Origin: Climacium dendroides
Lineage: Eukaryota; Streptophyta; Bryopsida; Hypnales; Climaciaceae
NCBI GenBank assembly: GCA_950106755.1
Contig: OX467086.1
Span: 23,578,001-23,642,000, forward strand
DNA: 64,000 nucleotides
Reading direction: 5' to 3'
Shown: positions 46,770 through 58,335 of the stretch, in pieces
Layout: every line of letters starts with the position of its first letter
Position numbering within the stretch: the stretch's first letter is position 1
Notes under the pieces: model-generated
Seen by the model: the letters and a program-made list of their open reading frames with translations, nothing else
What the model was told of the DNA's origin: nothing
Database searches by the model: none
Made by a program: the position numbers and the translations under genes

Positions 46770-47420
46770 TGCTCTAATACCCCTATTCAGTGTCCTTCGT
46801 TATCCATATCAGCACTGACCAGGTCGCTCATCAATCTGATCAAATCATACTCTCAAATTAGCCACCACCAAACCAACCCACCTGCGATGACTTACACTTA
46901 TTAGAGCATCCCCACCCGTCTACTAAAATTTTTGGCTTGCAAAACAGGGGGCATCTGCCTTGCAAGTGAATCCCATATGGATTGCCCCACCAGTGGCCTG
47001 CTAACCGTCCACTATTTTCTGGAAACGACAAGTAGAAAAAGATAATTGTAGCAAACTTTTGATCAAAAATCGGAAGTTGATCCAATCAGCTTGTCGGGGT
47101 ATCCATGCTTCTTGGGTGTCTCTTGTTGCATGCGGTCTGAGGGCTTGTTTGCAGGCCGCGCGCTGGCTGGCAAAACAGCTTGCTTTTGCAAGCCACCTCA
47201 TATTTCTGGTCTGGACTCTTAGCAAGTTCATCCATTTTGCAAGACGGGTGGGGCACTTTTGCAAGCCGCCTTGGACAAGCCATCTGTTTTAAAAGACGGG
47301 TGAAGATGCTCTTATCGGTCAGTCAAGGACCTTCTGCACAACGAGAATGCCATGACACGAGTAAGCCTCCTCCCTCAACCCACTCCAATATCGGACTCGG
47401 GTCAGGACCAAACCAAGATA
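46770..47420 (+). repeat. Copy of the ULP 5' flank, split by a Tourist-like MITE
   Basis: 46,770-46,903 and 47,315-47,420 match 58,245-58,410 directly upstream of the intact ULP gene: TACCCCTATT-AGTGTCCTTC, GCCACCA-CAAACCAA and ACTCC-ATATCGGACTC. These pieces appear to continue repeat copy I beyond its insertions. Confidence 0.7.
46904..47311. mobile_element. Tourist-like (PIF/Harbinger) MITE with TTA duplication
   Basis: Inverted termini GAGCATCCCCACCCGTCT and AGACGGGTGAAGATGCTC, flanked by TTA at 46,901-46,903 and 47,312-47,314. The related sequence near 48,805 reads ACTTATTATCGG uninterrupted, which is the empty site and shows a single TTA. The 408-bp element is GC-rich inside; open frames there are not coding. 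Confidence 0.93.
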
Positions 47421-47704
47421 TCTGTACATGTTTCAAACATCTACAGTTTTCCACCACAAGTCCCTTTAATTTTGTGATCCCCATAATCCAGTGTACAGTA
47501 CTTCTTCGGTAGCTGTGTCAGCACTGACCAGGTCGCTCATCGGTCCAATACAATCATAGTCTGAAATTGGCCACCACCAAACCAACCCACCTCCCATGAC
47601 TTACGCTTATTATTATCGGTGGGGGTCCCAACCGGAGTCCGTGGGTTGAGGGAGGCTTGCTGTGGCTCGGAAAAGCAAACCCTCGGCTCAGGTATCGGAC
47701 CCTT
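47421..47704 (+). repeat. Second copy of the D end plus ULP 5' flank
   Basis: Contains TTTCAAACATCTACAGTTTTCC and CCCTTTAATTTT (D end), then GCCACCACCAAACCAA, then GGCTC-GAAAAGCAAACCCTC and TCAGGTATCGGACCCTTGC, which match 58,485-58,535 in the presumed ULP promoter region. Confidence 0.75.
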
Positions 47705-48880
47705 GCAACTGAGCTCAGTTTTTCCATGAACTTCCCATATTGTATAGGTGGAAATGCTTACCCCTTAAAGGACAATGCAAGCCTCTTGGCCATTTTGAAT
47801 GTCAAAACTCGAACCTTCACATAGTACTTGATTTCAAGCTTAACTAACAAATTGTAGCTCCAATAAATCTACTTCTTGTTTCATTTGAATTTTTTTTCTA
47901 AAATTCTTAAAATGATCATTTTTGTGCCACTTTCAAAACAGCATCTTGAAAGCTCAAAATTACACTACTTTTGAACTTTTTCAATCTACTTTCTCTTGAT
48001 GTAATCTCAAGGAATTGTACCATGATGTTTGTCACTATTATTTCCATTTTTTGTAAAAAATTTACACTATTTTAAGTATTTTTGTAATTGCTATGATTTT
48101 ATGGCAGAAACTTCTTTTAGAAATCATATAAAATTCAATGTGATGTTGTCAACTATGAAAAAATGAAATTAAGTTTTAGACATATGTTACTACAAGTAAA
48201 AAGTACCAAATTCTTTGAAATTTGTTTTTTTATGTGAAAATTTTATACAGTTTGACCAAGTCTGGGTATGAAATGTCTATTGATTCTTTAAATGATTACT
48301 ATGGAAATCTTTTGTTTGGGTACCATGTGAATTGTTGACTTAAAAGAAACAAAAAAGAACTCATTGGAAGATAAGCTAGTCTAGAAGACCTTTTCTTTTG
48401 ACACAAAATCTAGAGGATGAATAATTGGGCTTTAGTCCTACGTGGAGAGGCCCTTTGTCATTCATTGGTCAGAATACGTCCTCTTTGTTGTTTATGGGTT
48501 TAGTCACCAAGAAAAGGTACTTCTACCTTACTACATTGAATAGGGACTTTAAAGGGACCCATACTAATTAATTGACAATATATACTATATAAATGTCTTC
48601 TTTTGTTGTACATCAATAGTTATTGAAGTATTTAGGGATGGTACATCATATTTCAAACATCTACAATTTTCCACAATAAGTCCCTTTAATTTTTTTAGTC
48701 CCCATCATACCCTATTTAGTGTAGTTCTTCATTATCTATCTCAACACTAACCAGGTCAATCATCAGTCCAATAAAATCATACTCTCAAATTGGCCACCAC
48801 CAACACTTATTATCGGCCAAGGACCTTCTGCACAATGAGAATGCCATGACACGTTTAACTAGACCTTCCGTTTTGCGGGC
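47705..48880 (+). repeat. Long dispersed repeat D, copy II
   Basis: Parallel to 43,190-44,187 and 57,265-58,250, including TGGAAATGCTTA, GGCCATTTTGAA-GTCAAAAC, ACTCATTGGAAGA and GAGGATGAATA. After 48,720 it adds the GCCACCACCAACACTTATTATCGG tail. No coding capacity. Confidence 0.85.
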
Positions 48881-48904
48881 CTGTTGGATGTGTGGAGGCT
48901 AAGT

Positions 48905-50655
48905 CATGGAAACTAGTCAAAATATTGCAATTCATTGTGATTACCTTAAACAATACAATACTTTACATATAAAATTTGTCTATCCTACCTAACATTCTAA
49001 ATCAATGAAACCAAGGGCCCTAAAACATTTTTGAGGCATTCAAGAATATAGGCTCAAAGATAGAGTCATTTATACTTTGAATTTAGGAAGTGTGGCCACT
49101 TCATCTTTTGAAGGTGTATTAATTTTTCTTAAATATTTGACTTTCTCTTGTTTAAGGATTAAACAAAAGACTCTTCACTTGGTAAAAGATGTTTCATTGG
49201 TGGACCATACTATCAACATGTCTTTGTAGAAGAATTCCTTCTTTTAAAAAGCAAGACACTATTCAACAAGAGACTCCCTTGATCTTTGTAGCACTTGCTC
49301 ACTTTTTGAATTGCTCAAACTTGTCCATAGTATGAAACTTCAATTAGTCTTTGTTTCCTTTCAATTCAAAGCCAATAAACATATGTGGACCAATAAATTT
49401 CCAACTCATTGCACAACCATTGTTTTCCTTTCATTCAATTTGATTTTGAAACCAATTGCTAAAGAATTTTGGGCATAAATTTGTAGAGGTGATGCTTACT
49501 TACTACAACCTTGATCTATAAGACATGCATGACTTGTCTTCAAACTAATGTACCTTATGTTGTTGTGACAGCCAAAAGAAAAGTAAAATAATTTTCTAAT
49601 TTTCTTACTCATAAAATTTTTGAAATTCAATATCTTTTTTAGTTGTAGGTCTAAACGTTGAGAAACAAACGCTATGCACCCCTCCTCACCAAAGGCTTTT
49701 CAACAACACCTAGAACGTGACCAAGGGACTCATGGAATGAGATCTTTCAACCTAACAATCAAAATAAAACAATTTAATGGATAGATTAGTGTTCCTTGCG
49801 TTGTTGCCACAATACAAAAAAGTATAAGTAATTTTTCAATATTAGAAACCCCTCACAAATCCATCACTTTTTGCAACTTTTGAAACGTCATCAAACAAAA
49901 CCATGCACCCTTCCTTATCTAATGGTATCAAGCTAGTGACTAGAAGATACACAATCTGGGAGATCTCATCGTAATAAACAAAACAAATCAAACCAACAAC
50001 CTACCCAAATGGATGGACTAGTGTATCTTGTGTTGTTGCTACACACAAAATAAAAGTATGGGTAATTTATTAGTTTCTTAAACCAAAAAATATCTAAAAA
50101 AATTCCATAACTTTTATACCATAGGTCCAAATGTCATGAAACTAAACCCATGCACGCCTTTGGGCAGACAACTTTTGGAGAGTAAGGTATTATGGCCTTA
50201 AAGCGCCCATCTTCTTCAAACCATCCTGTAGGCAGCTGTAGAATGGATGCCAGGTGATCCTTGAATGGACCTCTCTAGTTTGTTAATGAATTCAAGAAAA
50301 ATTATTATTTTTATTGTAAGAGCCAATCATTGTCTTTGGTTTCTGCACATTTCATTATAAGTCACAAGGGGACGGATTTTGGGACACCTATGGTCACAAA
50401 TAGGTGCCTATGACCTGAATCTTTGAAAATTCAGAAGTGATTCAAAAATGCTTGGAAAAATACGAAACTACTTGTGTTGTGTTCCGTTGTGTTCTGAAAA
50501 ATGGGCTAAAAATCATTTTGTTCATGGAAACCTGTGAAAAATGCAAAACAGCTGATAAATGGCTGCTTTAAGGCCATGCTACCTTACCCAAAACAGAACT
50601 TGGGGACACACTTTGCATAAGATATCAGCCTAACAAACAAAACAACTTCTCATTG
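48905..50655 (+). repeat. Long dispersed repeat E, copy 2
   Basis: Parallel to 39,246-40,640 with the same tandem subunits (about 49,620, 49,850, 50,095). The last subunit is interrupted by the MITE at 50,185-50,584 and resumes with GGGGACACA...CTAACAAACAAAACAA. Confidence 0.75.
50185..50584. mobile_element. MITE family F, better preserved copy
   Basis: 400 bp between TA dinucleotides (50,183-50,184 and 50,585-50,586). Termini AGGTATTATGGCCTTAAAGC and GCTTTAAGGCCATGCTACCT are imperfect inverses. A second copy is at 46,356-46,769. No coding capacity. Confidence 0.8.
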
Positions 50656-50925
50656 CGCTGAAGCACCCGAGCGAATCCTTTGTGGGCGTGAAAGAAAACC
50701 TTCGAAGCTCAACTCCGACAAACTGATCGGCGTTGATTCGAAAACCGGGAAGTTTGCAGCTTTTGGCCCTGACAGTCCTTCCCTATTTGAGGGAAGCAGC
50801 GCAGTCCAGTGCCGTTTCTGTTCGCCGCCTGGAGCTCCACTTCCAGCCCTCGACGCAGTTTCGTGTGGGGTGAGAGCTCTCAAACCTCACCTCCAGCAAC
50901 CCCTCCAGCAGTTTTTTTGGTTTTA
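50656..50925. other. GC-rich patch at the edge of repeat B
   Basis: GC content jumps to gene-like levels over about 270 bp, with short frames on both strands and no recognised domain. It ends in CAGCAGTTTTTTTGG right before the B repeat, as at 8.5 and 42.04 kb (CAGCAGTGTTG and TAGCAGTGTTT). Confidence 0.45.
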
Positions 50926-51430
50926 TTTTCATTTTGGAGAAGGAGCCAAGTGTTTCTTCCTTGGGTGATACTTGGTGATATCTACATGAAAACTAGGAGA
51001 TATTCAGGTAAAATTGGTTTATAGGTCTCAAAATACAATAGTAATCTCGCTATTTTGACCACCCCAATAGGAATATTCCTTTACCAAAAATAACCAACAT
51101 CAATTGGATGTAGCCAATTGGTGGAAAATAGTGCATAAAAGAAACGCTGCCCTCCAACTTTCAACCCTTGCATTTTGGCTTTGAAAAGCTGGAGGGCTTG
51201 GACACTAGCTTGGGGGTGTCAAAATTTGGAAAAAGATAAACTCAATTCATTGTAGGTGGTGAAGTTCAATTGTTGCTCTGCAAAATCTCCATACTTTTCG
51301 ATGGAAGTTGGTTTAGTTGCATTTTCAATGATGTTGTAAAATGTCTCTTCAATGAAATGCAATTTCCTTTGCAATAAATTTATACCTTCCATTGATTTTG
51401 AAGGAGTTTTAATCATGGATGTAAATACAA
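50926..51430 (+). repeat. Dispersed repeat B, copy 3
   Basis: Starts at GGAGAAGGAGCCAAGTG and follows copy I to about 51,430, including CTTCAATGAAA-GC and TTTATACCTTCCATT. It does not continue into the D part. Confidence 0.85.
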
Positions 51431-54400
51431 TAACAATCAAATTCTCCTTGAAAGGTGTAGGTCCACCTAGAGGGACCAAGGAGCTTCTAGGTCCCCTCCA
51501 ATACTAGAACCCTCTAAGTGGGCCATAGAAATAGGCTCTTAGCATGTAGAGGGCTAGGAATTGGAGAGAAGGCTAGACACTTTAGGTTGGTTTGGACGGT
51601 TCATGTGGTTTCTATTGGCACCTATGAGTCCACATCAATGTGCTCATTCTGGATAGAAAGAAAGCAGAAATCTTGGCATCAAAGCTTCATATACACAAGA
51701 GATAGTTGTCTCCACAAACTTGATGTATGGTTAAAACTCCCTAGCCAGTCAAACTCCCCCTCCCTCCTCTATCTTTTTTGGTAATGAGCCCCTTCCAACC
51801 ATGTGTTTAGACCCTTCAGCTCTACACTATTTGAAAAACAAGGGATGGAAGTTGGAGTGTGGGTGCTACAAGCTTGGTTGGAGCTCATCCCCCATAGAAA
51901 GTGGTAGATGGGTCTCGTTTAGGAACTTTGGGCCCCCCAATGGAAGCATACTCTTATCAAAGCTTTCATATAGAAGTTTTCCAAAAGTTGGGACAATAGA
52001 GATTTTTTTCCTAGTCTATTGGACTCTCAAAGTGGTCCCTTGATCTTCTTTAATATAGGTAGTCAATTCTACAATTTAGGGCATAACTTCGACACTTTGC
52101 TCTAAAATTTGGTGAACTATAGTAGCACCCCCCCAAAGAAATATGTCTTGTTCTAAGAAACTAACTTAGTACGATACCTTCTTTCTTTGAAGAAAAATTC
52201 AAGTACATGGAAAAAACTTCAACAAAGTAACAATTTGTTGGCTCTTGCCTTAGCTAAGTAGCCAATGTGTTAAAGTGTAGGGATTGCAGATAGCCAATGA
52301 CCAATACCTGTCAAAAAAGGGTACCCCTCAATGTGTAAATTTGATGGAACTGTAGCTCTTGTAATTCTTTCAAAAGTTGTGCCATTTTCACCATCCAAGG
52401 ATTGGTGTGGGCTTTAAGGTATGACTAAACTCTACCATGAATTTAGTCTATATTTCATATGGGTACCAAACTTAGGTTGTTGGAAGGGCACTTATGAGTT
52501 GGGGTAGATAAAGCACTTTAGTAGATATTATAGGTGTAAAAGAATTTTGATTAACTCTTTTTATTTCAAAATCATTTCATGACATATTTTCTCTAGTTTT
52601 GAAATTAAAAAAATCAATTGTAAAGAGTTTTGAACTTTTGGATAGATTTTCAATTCTAACAATAAATGAATTTTGACAAACCAATTAGTCTTCACATAAG
52701 TTTTAATTTAGAGTTCTAAACTTGAATTACAATACATGCCACATACTTATGAGTTCTCATTGATAAAAGCAAACCTATGGATAAAACTCAAGAGATCTTC
52801 ATTATTGATTGAAAATGACTTCAATCAAAGTTTTTTATGATTGAATTTACAAGCATGGAAACCTGGATTTTTGCACATTTTACAATGAGCTTTATTGACT
52901 TCCCAAGAATGTCCACATATTAATATAATACTCTCACAAATATGTGTATGCCACCAATTACTAAGTACTGGACCTCAATTCAATTGGTGGTTTTACTAAT
53001 CATCAAATGTTTCACAACTCACTCCATTAGCTTGAATTCAAGAATGTTTGGTGAATGGTTTTATAAAAATGTTACCTCAAAATTTTATTCGAGGATTATG
53101 TATTTTTTACATTTGAAACGTTGATTCTATCTATTTTGACTAGTGACCAAAAAGTTATAGACTATCTTGTTTGGGGGGCAATCTAAATATCTTTTGGGAA
53201 AAATAACTTATGGATTCCATTTTTTAATGGAATTTTTACAATATAAGAAAATGTTACGTAAGGTGAAGTTTGTGTGTTAAAACAATCTCATATTTGGGAT
53301 TGTTGTGTTTCAATTCCATCTTAGAGCTATTTATAGTTTAGTTATTCCTTCGATCTTGAACCCTCTTTTGTTGAACATTTTTTATGAGTGAAAAATTAGT
53401 GCTTTTTTGTTGAATGTTTCTTCCTAGATTTGCAATGTATATCTTCAATATAAAAGATTAGAAAAATCAAAATCAGTAGTGCAAAAAATTCAAAATAAGA
53501 AGATTCAAAGCCAAAAATCTAATTGATCAAGGTGTTAAGAAAATTGTTTTCTCATGTGTTTTCTTTACTTCAAATGCAAATACCTTGCAATCTATGCCGT
53601 CAAAGTTTTTGAAAATTTTATTCCACATTTTTTACTAGTATAGTAGAAGACTCTATAGTTAGATTTACAAAAAATAGATATATAATTTTTTTGCACTTTG
53701 CATTAGAAATAGCAATTTTGAGTAGTTTGTAATGGAGAAAGGACTTAGGACTTTAGAGGATAAACATTTGATATACTTTAAGGTAGAAAAAATATGAAAT
53801 TATGTTTTAAATATATTTGTCAATTGAACATTATAATTTTTTAAATTGATATTTTGTGAATTTATATGAATATGCTATGAATTTGTCATGTTCAAATATG
53901 TGGTGTATTTCAAACCAATTTTTTGCATTTATGTATGATAACTATAAATTTGGATTTTTCTATATTTATACAATTTAAATATTGCTTTAAAGTACAAGTG
54001 ATGCTTGAAGTGATGGAAATAGATGCCTCCACCTTAGATATATTATCTTTAAATTCAATTAGCCTTCTACATACTATGAAATATAAAGATTTAGAATTGT
54101 TCATTTGAGCATATGTGTATAGATAAAGTCAAAATTACACTTAAGGACTACTTTTTACTTATTAATTGGTAAATAAAAATCATAACTTATTTCCAAATAA
54201 AGTATTTATTTTGGAATTTTTTTGTAAATTTTGTAAATTTTTGAAGCCCAATGTTGAAGAAACTTTAAAACACTCTATAGGTGTTTATTTGAAGTGCCTT
54301 CAAAAAGATTTAGAACCATTCAATGTATTAACGATCTACTACTTTGCAACCATTTTGCATTATGTGTACACTACAAGGGAAATGGATGTTTGAAGTGAGT

Positions 54401-55039
54401 TTTTAAGTCAAGTTCCTGAGACATAAGATCATTAAAGAGATTTTGAATAAAATTTTACTAGAAATACATGTATAAAATTAATATAAAATTTAACCTCTAG
54501 CTTTCAACTTGTACAGGGTATTTAGAGTTTTTGTATGAAAATATATGTATGTATATATATATATATTCTTAAGAAAATCTTTTGGTTGAAATAATTTTAT
54601 AGATATTCTAATAGTGTAACATAATTTTTTTCAAAATATATTTTTATACGCTATTTAACCTTGGAAGGACTTGAAAGCCCTTTGAGGCCATGTAGTATAC
54701 TATGAATATGGTGGTATTTGACTAGAAAATATATATTGAATATTGTTTAAAACAAAATAAACAAATCTTCATGGTAGTATGTATATAGCAATATATTACA
54801 ATTTCTATAGTAAACTACAATTGAAGAGTTATTAAGGCTAAATATGCGTCATATAGAGGGACCCTAAGGACCTTCCAAGGATTATTACTAAAATAATTTG
54901 TCTTGGTGAGTATTTTATTAGTATATTGCCACAACCATTGAAATGGCAAAGTCATGGCAAAGGCCTCCTTAGTCCCTTTAAGTAAAATTAAAAAAAAATC
55001 TACAACCAAAAGAAGAATTAAAAGATATTTTAACTTTTT
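51431..55039. other. Intergenic repeat-type DNA, no gene
   Basis: Frames at 51,518-51,784 and 51,801-52,043 show no domain or splice partner. Near 53,720-53,760 the sequence GGACTTAGGACTTTAGAGGATAA resembles a decayed right end of the TTAA family. An AT dinucleotide run lies at 54,541-54,566. Confidence 0.45.
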
Positions 55040-55654
55040 CATTCATAAAATTTTTGAAATTCAATATTTTTATGCATGAAGGAGTGCAAGGGGGTTGTTA
55101 TGGTGTGAGGAGTTGTATTTTTGATAGAAATAGAAAGATTTTAGTACATAGGCAAGCAAGGGCTTTGTTTAAGAATCAAACATGCAATGTAAAAGTTATG
55201 TTTTTTCAAAAATAAAGAATATTTTAATTGAATGTTTGAATTAAAAAACTTTAAAATTCAATAAACTTCACACTAAAGGCCCAAACTCCTCAAAGTAAAA
55301 TCCATATAATCCTCCTTGCAAAGAGCTTTCCAATGGTACTAAGAACGCTACCAAACACCTTGTAGTTTCTTAGATCTGAATATATCAAAAATCAAACAAA
55401 ACAAATAGCCATTCTTTTTCTATAATGTGGTTGTAAAGATTTTTGCACATCCTATAAGGTTGGTTCAAGGTGATAATTGGAGCACTTTAAGAGGTCCCTA
55501 TTTCACAACATTCAGGGGGCAACTAAAAATGAACAATGTAAATACACTCAATTGTGACATCTCCTTTCTTGAACACCTCAAATGTGGCCTTGAATGAACA
55601 ATTCTGTAACTTAAGAACCACTAGAACTTTTCCAAAGCCACTAAAGAGAGGTGA
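55040..55654. repeat. Fragments of repeat E subunits
   Basis: About 55,040-55,140 and 55,255-55,410 carry TTTTTGAAATTCAATAT, CTCCTTGCAAAGAGCTTTCCAATGGTAC and the AACAAAT-type module seen in the tandem subunits of the E copies. Confidence 0.6.
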
Positions 55655-58335
55655 AGGGTTCTTTGAAGCAACCAACGACAATTGAGACATTAAATTTCAT
55701 GCTTCTAAGGCATTCACTATTGGTGGTCTAGTGATATGCATATAAATGATGATTAAAAGGTGTTATGTGATAGGGAATTATATGTCCCTTTTCAAGTTGC
55801 AATAAAGATTAAATAATCCATGGCTCAAGTTGCAGTGAATTTAGTGTTATGTAAAGGAAACTCTATATGTAGTCTTAAATTGTAGAATATTATTAACCCT
55901 TCAAGTCCCCAAGGCCTTTTTTTCATCAAAACCTACTCAAAACTGCCATTTCTAATGCAAAGAGAAAAAAACTATTAAATCTTTTTTTTTGGCATACCTA
56001 ACCATAGAATCTTGTATGAAACTAGTATGAAAATGCATGGAAGAAATTTCAGAAACTTTGACCACATATATTGCAAGATATTTGCATTTAAAGTGAAGAA
56101 AACAAGTTTTTTTACACCTTGATTGGCTAGATTTTTTGGCTTTGAATCTTCTTAGTTAAAACTTTTTGCATTGTTGATTTTGGTTTTCTAAATTTTTATG
56201 TTAAATAATTGAGTTGAGAATCTAGGAAAAAAACTCAATACAAAAACATTTAATTTTCACTCATTAAAAAATTGTTAAGTAGAAGTAGGTTCAAGATTGA
56301 AGGGATAATTAAACCGCTAATAGCTTTGAGATGGAATTGAAACACAAGAATCCCAACAATAAGATTGTTCTAGCAAAAAAAACTAACCATACCTAACAAT
56401 TTATTTTGATAAATTATAAAAATTGCATTAGAAAATGGAATCCATAAGTTAATTTTCAAAAAGATGTTTAGATTGCCCGAAAAATAGAATTGTCCACAAC
56501 TTTCTCACCTCTAGTCCAAATAGAATGAATCAAGGCTTCAAATGTACGAAAAAAATAATCTTTGAAGAAAAAATTGAAAAATTTTAAAAATCCAATTTTT
56601 TGTGATTTTGTGTTGGGCAGCCCCTTCAATATCTTTTTAGACTCATGGTGGCATAACTTTGGTTGATGGGCACCAATCGAAATAACAATTATATTCCTAA
56701 AAACCTAATTTGATTTCTTATCTTCAAAGAAAGTATAGAAAATATAAGATCAAAATTTAAGATTGCACGAGCCTATCCAAAATTCCAAGAGTCTCTCGTA
56801 GGGATTTTTGGATTTTGGAGGTTAATTGAGCATCAGAACAATACAAACCTATTTTGGATGCATTTATCTTGAGTTTGCTAGTAGTCTCATTAATTTTAAG
56901 GGGCCATTTGTCCATTAAAATAGCAAAACTAGGAAAGTGTTGCATGGAGGTGTTTCTATATGGTAGAAGTACCTAGTTGGGACATTGACTTTATCATGGC
57001 TTTTGAGGGTGCCTTGTTGTTGTGGATAATGGTTGGATGCACTATTGATTGGGAAAGATTCTTTATTTGTGCCTTCTCATCCATTCACCTCTCTTTTGGC
57101 CTCCTCTTCATAGGGAAAAGTGCCAAAGCTAACTAAAATAGGTGAGTCTATGAAACTAGAATGGGTTTCAATGAAAAATCTATTTTTATATTGAATAAAA
57201 CAATCATTTTTGGAAAAGACATTTTTTTTTCGTTTTGCTTCATCTTTATGTTTGCACCTATTCAAGCTGAGTTTTTCTACGAACTTCCCATATGGTAGAG
57301 GTGGAAATGCTTAATCTTAAAAGGACAATATAAGCCTTTCGGCCATTTTGAAAGTCAAAACTTGTGTATTCACATAGTTCTTGATTTTTAGCTTCACTAA
57401 CAAAATGTAACTCCAATGATCTACTTTTTGTTCCATTTAAATTTTTTCAAAATTGTTAAAATGATCATTTTTGTGCTACTTTTAAAATAGCATCTTGAAA
57501 GCTCAAAATTACACCACTTTTGATCTTTTTCTATCTAATTTATCTTGATGTAATCTCAAGGAGTACATCAATTGTACCATGATGTTTGTCACTAGTATTT
57601 TCATTTTTCGTAAAAATTTCATATTATTTTAAGCATTCTTGTAATTGCTATGGTTTTAATGCACTTTTTATAAAAATAATCCATATAAAATTCAACTTGA
57701 TGTTTTCAGTTATGAAAAAATGATACAAAGTTTTAGAGACATGCTTCTACATGTGAAAAATACCAAAATTTTTGAAATCTGTTTTTTTATGTAGAAATCT
57801 TGTAAAGTTTGACCACCCCTAGACATGAAATTTTCTTCAACCTATAGAAGGATAAGCTGTAGAAATCATTTGTTTGGATATTATATTAAATGTTGGCTTA
57901 AAAGAACAAAAAAACACTCATTGAAAAACAAACTATTCTAGAAGATCGTCCCTTTTCACACAAATTTTGAAGGATGAGTAGTTGCACTTTAGACCTAAGT
58001 GGAGAGACCTTTTGTCATTCATTGGCCGGAATACGACTTCCTTGTTGCTTATGGGTTCAGAAGATACTTTAGCCATAATACAATGAAGAGAGTTTTTAAG
58101 GGGACCTATACTAATTAATTGATATTACAAACTATATAAGTATCTTTCTTTGATGTCCATCCACACTTTTGGGGATTGTACATCATGTTTCAAACATCTA
58201 CTGTTTTCCACAATAAGTCCCTTTAATTTTTCAGTCCACTTAATAGCTAATACCCCTATTTGAGTGTCCTTCTTCGTTATCTGCTCATCAGACCGATACA
58301 ACAAATTGGCCACCAGCAAACCAAACCACCTCGGC
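55655..58335 (+). repeat. Long dispersed repeat B+D, copy III, next to the ULP gene
   Basis: 55,655-55,892 matches 42,530-42,766, and 56,826-58,250 matches 42,770-44,187. The two parts are separated only by the TTAA-element at 55,897-56,821. The end runs directly into the sequence upstream of the intact ULP gene, so this copy marks the original junction between repeat and gene. Confidence 0.85.
55897..56821. mobile_element. TTAA-flanked element with a paralogous empty site
   Basis: 925 bp between TTAA at 55,893-55,896 and 56,822-56,825. Left end CCCTTCAAGTCCCCAAGGCC; right end (inverted) CCTCCAAAATCC. The same repeat at about 42,765 reads ATTATTAATTGAGC without the insert, so exactly one TTAA was duplicated on insertion. 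No transposase-like frame. Confidence 0.88.

Noticed and set aside
47001..47512. Overlapping ORFs on both strands as genes
   Set aside because: They lie mainly inside a 408-bp Tourist-like MITE and the duplicated flank of the ULP gene.
29000..58000. LTR retrotransposon or LINE
   Set aside because: No reverse transcriptase, integrase or RNase H motifs, primer-binding site or paired LTRs were seen, although the block is repeat-rich.
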